A stretch of DNA of 64,000 nucleotides from Calliopsis andreniformis. Its lineage: Eukaryota; Arthropoda; Insecta; Hymenoptera; Andrenidae. The notes beneath the pieces were generated by a model that was not told the origin of the DNA, searched no databases, and saw only the letters and a program-made list of their open reading frames with translations. The position numbers were made by a program, and so were the translations under genes. Shown in pieces: positions 56,101 through 64,000 of this stretch. The first letter of the stretch is position 1; the number at the start of each line of letters is the position of its first letter. Where the stretch lies: positions 27,236,001-27,300,000 of the forward strand of contig NW_027480422.1 in the NCBI RefSeq assembly GCF_051401765.1, read 5' to 3'.

Positions 56101-57771
56101 GAAATGACCATAGCTTTCACACTGGTTGCAATTATTCCTGTTATACAAGGGAAAAACTGTTGTACTTATATTGTATTTTATGCTTCTGGCTTTGACTTCT
56201 TAGGCCCTAACTATTCGATCTGGTGGAGCAACGCCCTAGAGTGAAGCCTAGGTTGCCCGGAACGTGGAAGTGACCATTACCTTCACACAGTTTGCGATTA
56301 TTCATTTTATACGATGGTAAAGCTGTTGTACTTAAGTTGTATTTTATTCTTCTGGCGTTGAATTCTAAGTCCCTAGCTATTCGATCTGGTGGAGCAACGC
56401 CCTGGAGTGAAGCCTAGGCTACCCGGAACGTAGAAATGACCAGTACTTTCACACTGGTTGCAGTTATTCCTGTTATACAATGGAAAAACTGTTGCATTTT
56501 TATTGTATTTTATGCTTATGGCCTTGTATTCAAAGTCCCTAACTATTCGATGCGGTGGAGGAACGCCCTAGAGTTAAGCCAAGGTTGCCTGGAACGTAGA
56601 AATGACCATAACTTTCACACTGGTTGCAATTATTCGTTCTATACAATGGAAAAACTGTTCTCTTTATTTTGTATTTTATGCTTCGGGCGTTGACTTGTAA
56701 GTCCCTAACTATTCGGTCTGGTGGAGCAACGCCCTAGACTGAAGCCTAGGTTGCCCGGAACGTAGTAATGGCCATTACCTTCACACTGTTTGCGATTATT
56801 CATTTTATACGATGGTAAAACTGTTGTACTTGGGTTGCATATTATGCTTCAGGCGTTGACTTCTAAGGCCGTAGCTATTCGATGTGGTGGAGCAACGCCC
56901 TAGAGTGAAGCCTAGGTTGCCCGGAACGTAGAAATGACCATTACTACCACACTGTTTGCAATTATTCATATTATACAGTGGAAAAACTGTTGTATTTATA
57001 TTGCATTTTATGCTTCTGGCATTGACTTCTAAGGCCCTAACTATTCGATGTGGTGGAGCAACGCACTAGAGTAAAGCCTAGGTTGCCCGGAACGTAGAAA
57101 TGAACATAGCTTACACACTGGTTGCAATTATTCCTGTTATACAAGGGAAAAACTGTTGTACTTATATTGTATTTTATGCTTCTGGCGTTGACTTCTTAGG
57201 CCCTAACCATTCGATATTGTGGAGAAACGCCCTAGAGTGAAGCCTAGGTTGCCCGGAACGTGGAAGTGACCATTACCTTCACAGTGTTTGCGTTTATTCA
57301 TTTTATACGATGGTAAAGCTGTTGTACTTAAGTTGTATTTTATTATTCTGGCGTTGAATTTTAAGTCCCTAGCTATTCGACCTGGTGGAGCAACGCCCTG
57401 GAGTGAAGCCTAGGCTACCCGGAACGTAGAACTGACCATAACTATTACACTGGTTGCAATTATTCGATCTATACAATGGAAAAACTGTTCTCTTTATTTT
57501 GTATTTTTTGCTTCGGGCGTTGACTTGTAAGTCCCTAACTATTTGGTCTGGTGGAGCAACGCCCTAGACTGAAGCCTAGGTTGCCCGGAAAGTAGTAATG
57601 GCCATTACCTTCACACTGTTTGCGATTATTCATTTTATACGATGGTAAAACTGTTGTACTTGGGTTGTATATTCTGCTTCAGGCGTTGACTTCTAAGGCA
57701 GTAGCTATTCGATGTGGTGGAGCAACGCCCTAGAGTGAAGCCTAGGTTGCCCGGAACGTAGAAATGACCAT
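53139..57771. repeat. HOR C, right segment, copy 2 (two extra monomers)
   Basis: Second copy of 42525-46825. The extra monomers lie at about 54107-54272 (ATTTTATGCGATGG joined to TATCTTATGTTTATGG) and about 56070-56240 (ATACAAGGG variant with GGCTTTGACTTC). The match ends in CGTAGAAATGACCAT at 57771, where copy 1 continues with TACCTTC and this copy with AGCTTTC. Confidence 0.88.
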
Positions 57772-60236
57772 AGCTTTCATACTGGTTGCAATCATTCGTT
57801 TTAGACGATGGAAAAACGGTTGTATTTATTATGTATTTGGTGCTCCTGGCGTTGGCTTCTTAGGCCCTAGCTATTGGACCTGGTGGAGCAACGCCCTTAA
57901 GCGAAGCCTAGGTTGCCCGGAACGTAGAAATGACCTGTACTTTCACACTGGTTGCAATTATTCGTTCTATACAATGGAAAAACTGTTCTCTTTATTTTGT
58001 ATTTTATACTTCGGGCGTTGACTTGTAAGTCCCTAACTATTCGGTCTGGTGGAGCAACGCCCTAGACTGAAGCCTAGGTTGGCCGTATCGTAGAAATGAC
58101 CATATCTTTCACACTGGTTGCAATTATGCGTTTTATACGATGGAAAAGCTGTTGTATTTCTATTGCATTTTATGCTTCTGGCGTTGACTTGTTAGGCCCT
58201 AACTATTCGAACTGGTGGAAGAACGCCCTAGAGTGAAGCCTAGGTTACCCGGAATGTAGAAATGACCAGTACTTTCACACTGGTTGCTGCTATCCTGATA
58301 TACGATGGAAAAACTGTTGCATTCTTATTGTATTTTATGCTACTGGCGTTGTATTCAAAGTCCCTAACTATTCCGTCTGGTGGAGCAACGCCCTGGAGTT
58401 AAGCCTAGGTTGCCCGGAAAGTAAAAATGACCATAACTTTCACACTGTTTGCAATCATTCATTTTATGCGATGGAAAAGCTGTTGCATTTATATGGTAGT
58501 TTATGCTTCTGGAGTTGAATTCTAAGGCCGCCGCTATTCGATGTGATGGAGCGACGCCCAAGAGCGAAGCCTAGGTTGCCCGGAACGTAGGAATGACCAT
58601 TACTTCCATACTGGTTGCAGTTATTCCTTCTATAGGATGGAAAAACTGTTGTATGTTTATTGTATTTTATGCTTCTGTCGTTGCCTTCTAAGACCCTAGC
58701 TATTCGATCTGGTGGAGCAACGCCTTTAAGCGAAGCCTAGGTTGCCCGGAACGTAGAAATGACCATTACTTCCACACTGTTTGCAATTATTCATATTATA
58801 CAGTGGAAAAACTGTTGTATTTATCTTGTATTTTATGCTTCTGGCATTGACTTCTAAGTCCCTAACTATTCGATGTGGTGGAGCAACGCCCTAGAGTGAA
58901 GCCTATGCTACCCGGAACGTAGACATGACCAGTACTTTCACACTGGTTGCAGTTATTCCTGTTATACAATGGAAAAACTGTTGCATTTTTATTGTATTTT
59001 ATGCTTCTGGCGTTGTATACAAAGTCCCTAACTATTCGATCTGGTGGAGAAACGCCCTGGAGTTAAGCCTAGGTTGCCCGGAACGTAGTAATGACCATAG
59101 CTTTCACACTGGTTGCAATTATTCGTTTTATACGATGGAAAAACTGTTGCATTTATTATGTATTTGGTGCTCCTGTCGTTGACTTCTTAGGCCCTAGCTA
59201 TTGGATCTGGTGGACCAACGCCCTAGAGTGAAGCCTAGGTTGCCCGGAACGTAGAAATGACCATAACATTCATACTGGTTGCAATTATTCGTTTTATAGG
59301 ATGGAAAAACTGTTGTATTTTTATTTCATTTTATGCTTCGGGCGTTGACTCGTAAGTCCCAGACTATTCGGTCTGGTGGAGCAACGCCCTAGAGTGAAGC
59401 CTAGGTTGCCCGGAACGTAGAAATGACCATGTCTTTCACACTGTTTGCAATTATTCCTGTTATACGGTGGAAAAGCTGTTGTATTTATATTGTATTTAAT
59501 GCTTCTGGCGTTGACTTCTAAGGCCATAGCTACACGATGTGGTCGCGCAACGCTCTAGAGTGAAGCCTAGGTTGCCCGGGACGTAGAAATGACCATATCT
59601 TACACACTGGTTGCAATGATTCCTGTTATACGATGGAACAGCTGTTGTATTTATAATGTATTTTATGCTTCTGGCGTAGACTTCTTAGGCCCTAACTATA
59701 CGATCTGGTGGAACAACGCCCTAGGGTGAAGCCTAGGTTTCCCGGAACGTAGAAATGACCATCACTTTCACACTGGTTGCAATTATTCCTGTTATACGAT
59801 GGAAAAACTGTTGTAATTTTATTTTGTTTTATGCTTCTGGCGTTGACTTCTTAGGCCCTTGTATTTTCGATCTGGTGGAGCAACGCCGTAGAGTGAAGCC
59901 TAGTATGCCCGGAGCGTAGAAATGACCTTTACTTTCACACTGGTTGCAATTATTCCTGTTTTACGATGGAAAGGCTGTTGTATTTATTTTGCATTTGATG
60001 CTCCTGGCGTCGGCTTCTTAATCCCTATCTATTGGATCTGGTGGACCAACGCCCTAGAGTGATGAATAGGTTGCCCGCAACGTAGAAATGGCCATCACTA
60101 TCACACTGGGTGCAATTGTTCCTGTTATGCGATGGAAAAACTGATGTATTTTTATTGTATTTTATGCTTCTGGCGTTGACTTCGTAGGCCCTAACTTTTC
60201 GATCTGGTGGGGCATCGTCCATGAGTGAAGCCTATG
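57772..60236. repeat. Mixed satellite between HOR C and family D
   Basis: Monomers of C, A-like and D types alternate without an evident long repeat. Notable are the TATTTGGTGCTCC variants (57830, 59162), also seen in zone II, and the ATTTTATGCGATGG / GTGATGGAGC / GCCCAAGAG monomer (58430-58565), also seen at 13.3, 15.8, 41.6 and 53.0 kb. No gene or unique sequence is visible. Confidence 0.87.
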
Positions 60237-60846
60237 TTGCCCGGAACCTAGAAATGACCATTACTTTCACACTCATTGCAATTATTCCTGTTTTACGATG
60301 GAAAAACTGTTGTATTTATTTTGTATTTGATGCTCCTTGCGTCGGCTTCTTGGGCCCTAACTATTGGATCTGGTGGAGCAACGCCCTAGAGTGATGCCTA
60401 GGTTGCCCGGAACGTAGAAATGACCATCACCTTCACACTGGTTGCAATTATTCCTGCTATACGATGGAAAAACTGTTGTAGTTTTATTTTATTTTATGCT
60501 TCTGGCGTTGACTTCTTAGGCCCTAATTTTTCGATCTGGTGGGGCAACGTCCATGAGTGAAGCCTATGTTGCCTGGAACGTAGAAGTGACCATTACTTTC
60601 ACATTGGTTGCAGTTATACCTTTTATACGATGGAAAAGCTGTTGTATTTTTATTGTACTTTATGCGTCTGGCGTTGTTATCTAAGGCCCTAACCATTCGA
60701 CCTGGTGGAGCAACGCCCTAGAGTGAAACCTATTTTGCCCGGAACGTAGAAATGACCATTACTTTCACACTGTTTGCAATTATTCATTTTATACAATGGA
60801 AAAACTATTGCATTTATATTGTATCTTTTGCTTCTGGCGTTGACTT
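60237..60846. repeat. HOR D segment, copy 1
   Basis: Reappears at 63391-64000 at exactly 3,154 bp (19 monomers), with no difference that I noticed. Family D monomers carry GATGCTCC with GCGTCGGCTTC, TTTTATTTTATTTTATGC, and GGGGCAACGTCCATGAG or CGTCCAAGAG. Confidence 0.87.
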
Positions 60847-63062
60847 CTAAGGTCCTAGCAATTCGATCTCTTGGAGCAACGTCCAAGAGTGAGGCCTATG
60901 TTACCCGGAACGTAGAAATGACCATTACTTTCACACTGGTTGCAATTGTACCTTTTATACGATGGAAAAACTGTTGTTATTTTATTTTATTTTATGCTTC
61001 TGGCGTTGACTTCTTAGGCCCTAACTTTTCGATCTGGTGGGGCAACGTCCAAGAGTGAAGCCTATGTTGCCTGGAACGTAGAAGTGACCATTACTTTCAC
61101 ATTGGTTGCAATTATTCCTTTTATACAATGGAAAAACTGTTGCATTTTTATTGTATTTTATGCTTCTGGCGTTGACTTCTAAGTCGCTAGTTATTGGATC
61201 TGGTGGAGCAACGCCCTACAGCGAAACCTAGGTTGCCCGGAACGTAGAAATCACCTGTACTTTCACACTGGTTGCAATTATTCGTTTTATACGATGGAAA
61301 AACTGTTGTATTTCTATTTTATTTTATGCTTCTGGCGTTGACTTCTTTGGCCCTAACTATTGGATCTGGTGGAGCAACGCCCCAGAGTGAAGCATAGGTT
61401 GCACGGAACGTAGAAATGACCATCACTTTGACACTGGTTGCAATTATTCCAGTTATACGATGGAAAAACTGTTGTAATTTTATTTTATTTTATGCTTCTG
61501 GCGTTGACTTCTTAGGCCCTAACTTTTCGATCTTCTGGGGCAACGTCCAAGAGTGAAGCCTATGTTGCCTGGAACGTAGAAGTGACCATTACTTTCACAC
61601 TGGTTGCAAGTATACCTTTAATACGATGGAATAGCTGTTGTATTTTTATTGTATTTTATGCGTCTGGCGTTGTTTTCGAAGGCCCTAACGATTCGACCTG
61701 GTGGAGCAACGCCCCAGAGTGAAGCCTAGGTTGCACGGAACGTAGAAATGACCATCACTTTCTCACTGCTTGCAGTTACTCCTGTTATACGATGGAAAAA
61801 CTGTTGTAATTTTATTCTATTTTATGCTTCTATCGTTGACTTCTTAGGCCCTAACTATTCGACCTGGTGGAGCAACGCCCTAGAGTGAAGCCTAGGATAC
61901 CCGGAACGTAGAAATGACCATTACCTTCACACTGTTTGCAACTATTCATTTTATACAATGGAAAGACTGTTGTATTTATATTGTATTCTATGCATCTGGC
62001 GTTGACTACTGAGGTCCTAGCTATTCGATCTCATGGAGCAACGTCCAAGAGTGAAGCCTATGTTGCCCGGAACGTAGAAATGACCATTACTTTCACTCTG
62101 GTTGCAATTATTCCTGTTTTACGATGGAAAAACTGTTGTATTTATTTTGTATTTGATGCTCCTGGCGTCGGCTTCTTAGGCCCTAGCTATTGGATCTGGT
62201 GGAGCAGCGCCCTAGAGTGATGCCTAGGTTGCGCGGAACGTAGAAATGACCATCACTTTCACACTGGTTGCAATTATACCTTTTATACGATGGAAAATCT
62301 GTTGTATTTTTATTGTATTTTATGCGCCTGGCGTTGTTTTCGAAGGCCCTAACTATTCGACCTGGTGGAGCAACGCCCTAGAGTGAAGCCTAGGTTGCCC
62401 GGAACGTAGAAATGACCATTACTTTCACACTGTTTGCAATTATTCATTTCATACAATGGAAAAACTGTTTTATTTATATTGTATTTTATGCTTCTGGCGT
62501 TGACTTCTAAGGTCCTAGCAATTCGATCTCTTGGAGCAACGTCCAAGAGCGAGGCCTATGTTGCCCGGAACGTAGAAATGACCATTTCTTTCAAACTGGT
62601 TGCAATTATTCCTGTTTTACGATGGAAAGGCTGTTGTATTTATTTTGTATTTGATGCTCCTGGCGTTGGCTTCTTAATCCCTATCTATTGGATCTGGTGG
62701 ACCAACGCCCTAGAGTGATGAATAGGTTGCCCGCAACGTAGAAATGGCCATCACTTTCACACTGGTTGCAATTGTTCCTGTTATACGATGGAAAAACTGT
62801 TGTAATTTTATTTTATTTTATGCTTCTGGCGTTGACTTCTTAGGCCCTAACCGTTCGATCTGGTGGGGCAACGTCCAAGAGTGAAGCCTATGTTGCCCGG
62901 AACGTACAAGTGACCATTACTTTCACATTGGTTGCAATTATACCTTTTATACGATGGAAAAACTGATGTATTTTTATTGTATTTTATGCCTCTGGCGTTG
63001 ACTTCGTAGGCCCTAACTTTTCGATCTGGTGGGGCATCGTCCATGAGTGAAGCCTATGTTGC
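60847..63062. repeat. Family D satellite with short-range duplications
   Basis: Contains offset matches of 1,660 bp (60687-60890 with 62347-62550), 498 bp (61936-62220 with 62434-62718) and 2,656 bp (59970-60110 with 62626-62766), all exact multiples of 166. Monomer order is otherwise irregular. Nothing other than satellite is seen. Confidence 0.85.
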
Positions 63063-63394
63063 CCGGAACGTAGAAATGAACATTACTTTCACACTCATTG
63101 CAATTATTCCTGTTTTACGATGGAAAAACTGTTGTATTTATTTTGTATTTGATGCTCCTTGCGTCGGCTTCTTGGGCCCTAACTATTGGATCTGGTGGAG
63201 CAACGCCCTAGAGTGATGCCTAGGTTGCCCGGAACGTAGAAATGACCATCACCTTCACACTGGTTGCAATTATTCCTGCTATACGATGGAAAAACTGTTG
63301 TAGTTTAATTTTATTTTATGCTTCTGGCGTTGACTTCGTAGGCCCTAACTTTTCGATCTGGTGGGGCATCGTCCATGAGTGAAGCCTATGTTGC
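63063..63394. repeat. 332-bp family D dimer, tandemly repeated
   Basis: A two-monomer unit (CACACTCATTGC with GATGCTCCTTGCGTCGG, then CTGCTATACG with GGGGCATCGTCCATGAG). It is followed at 63395 by a near-identical dimer, with small differences such as GAACATT for GACCATT and GTTTAATTTT for GTTTTATTTT. Confidence 0.86.
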
Positions 63395-64000
63395 CCGGAA
63401 CCTAGAAATGACCATTACTTTCACACTCATTGCAATTATTCCTGTTTTACGATGGAAAAACTGTTGTATTTATTTTGTATTTGATGCTCCTTGCGTCGGC
63501 TTCTTGGGCCCTAACTATTGGATCTGGTGGAGCAACGCCCTAGAGTGATGCCTAGGTTGCCCGGAACGTAGAAATGACCATCACCTTCACACTGGTTGCA
63601 ATTATTCCTGCTATACGATGGAAAAACTGTTGTAGTTTTATTTTATTTTATGCTTCTGGCGTTGACTTCTTAGGCCCTAATTTTTCGATCTGGTGGGGCA
63701 ACGTCCATGAGTGAAGCCTATGTTGCCTGGAACGTAGAAGTGACCATTACTTTCACATTGGTTGCAGTTATACCTTTTATACGATGGAAAAGCTGTTGTA
63801 TTTTTATTGTACTTTATGCGTCTGGCGTTGTTATCTAAGGCCCTAACCATTCGACCTGGTGGAGCAACGCCCTAGAGTGAAACCTATTTTGCCCGGAACG
63901 TAGAAATGACCATTACTTTCACACTGTTTGCAATTATTCATTTTATACAATGGAAAAACTATTGCATTTATATTGTATCTTTTGCTTCTGGCGTTGACTT
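63391..64000. repeat. HOR D segment, copy 2 (runs off the window)
   Basis: Second copy of 60237-60846, still matching at the last base of the window, so the true end of the duplication lies to the right. The array itself also continues beyond 64000. Confidence 0.87.

Larger units (their letters stand above)
1..64000. repeat. 166-bp tandem satellite array (about 385 head-to-tail monomers)
   Basis: The phrase TATTCG followed by a TGGTGGAGCAACGCCCTAG-like block recurs every 166 bp from the first base to the last; starts were checked at 1, 167, 333, 499 and 665 and at many later points. All copies have the same orientation and no unique sequence interrupts them. Offsets between distant copies are multiples of 166 minus a few bases, so small indels are rare and most are 1 bp. 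Such long uniform arrays with higher-order structure are characteristic of eukaryotic centromeric or pericentromeric satellites. That location is an inference, because no chromatin data or flanking single-copy sequence is present. I do not recognise the satellite as a named family. Confidence 0.98.

Noticed and set aside
1719..63044. Many open reading frames of 60-119 codons on both strands, with similar Cys- and aromatic-rich products (for example 1719-1964, 17482-17739, 39790-40122 minus).
   Set aside because: They recur at multiples of about 166 bp, occur in overlapping opposite strands of the same repeat, begin and end at satellite positions, and differ only by satellite variants. Because 166 is 1 modulo 3, a chance open frame runs through one to two monomers. 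No domain, codon bias or gene context supports coding.
1..64000. CCCTAA-like motif once per monomer (GGCCCTAAC) as a telomeric repeat.
   Set aside because: It occurs singly within a 166-bp unit, never as consecutive hexamers or heptamers, and in many monomers is replaced by CCGTAGC or CCCTAGC.
1..64000. CENP-B box at the TTCGATCTGGTGGAG head of the monomer.
   Set aside because: TTCG is shared, but the required A and the CGGG half of the box are not present in the consensus or in the variants I compared.
1..64000. Similarity of ACGGTGGAAAAG variants (for example near 35914) to the pJ-alpha motif of primate alpha satellite, reverse-complemented.
   Set aside because: Only part of the motif fits, the usual form here is ACGATGGAAAAAC, and the rest of the monomer is unlike alpha satellite. 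The comparison is from memory and chance is sufficient.
1..64000. tRNA-derived repeat or internal Pol III promoter, suggested by ATCGAAT on the reverse strand (B-box-like).
   Set aside because: The match to the B box is only its TCGAAT core, no A box is found at a suitable distance, and no cloverleaf can be drawn.
1..64000. Inverted monomer blocks (strand switches), common at some array edges.
   Set aside because: Every monomer I checked from left to right has the same orientation; the reverse complement of the TGCCCGGAACG block was not seen.

Overview
The whole 64 kb window is one kind of DNA: a tandem satellite array with a monomer of about 166 bp, roughly 385 copies, all head to tail on the same strand. 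I see no protein-coding gene, RNA gene, transposable element, CRISPR array, telomere tract or unique spacer. Open reading frames on both strands recur at multiples of about 166 bp and are translations of the satellite, not genes. This points to a eukaryotic chromosome, most likely centromeric or pericentromeric heterochromatin. The monomer has a length typical of one nucleosome plus linker, a GC-rich first third (about 52% GC) and an AT-rich second half (about 41% GC overall). The species cannot be named from the sequence.

Layout. (A) 1-9840: three tandem copies of a roughly 4 kb higher-order repeat (HOR), nearly identical by eye, with monomer-scale gains and losses. Each full copy contains an 830 bp (5-monomer) sub-repeat. 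(II) 9841-16000: more diverged monomers carrying a 1.7-1.8 kb segmental duplication (11839-13506 and 14161-15994). (B) about 16000-33000: a second family, with a block of about 1.7 kb at 16.5, 23.1 and 30.4 kb and partial copies at 26.9 and 28.4 kb. (C) about 33000-57771: a third family, organised from 38.3 kb as a giant repeat of displacement 11,445 bp, with an apparently perfect 2,986 bp tandem duplication inside it. (D) 57772-64000: a fourth family with 332 bp, 498 bp, 1,660 bp, 2,656 bp and 3,154 bp periodicities, running off the right edge.

There is no gene network to describe. The biology readable here is the recombination history of a satellite: nested HORs at 166, 332, 830, 2,986, about 4,150 and 11,445 bp, hybrid monomers at unequal-exchange junctions, cassettes of one family embedded in another, a recurring dyad that could fold as a hairpin in most monomers, and CpG-to-TpG/CpA variants suggestive of cytosine methylation.
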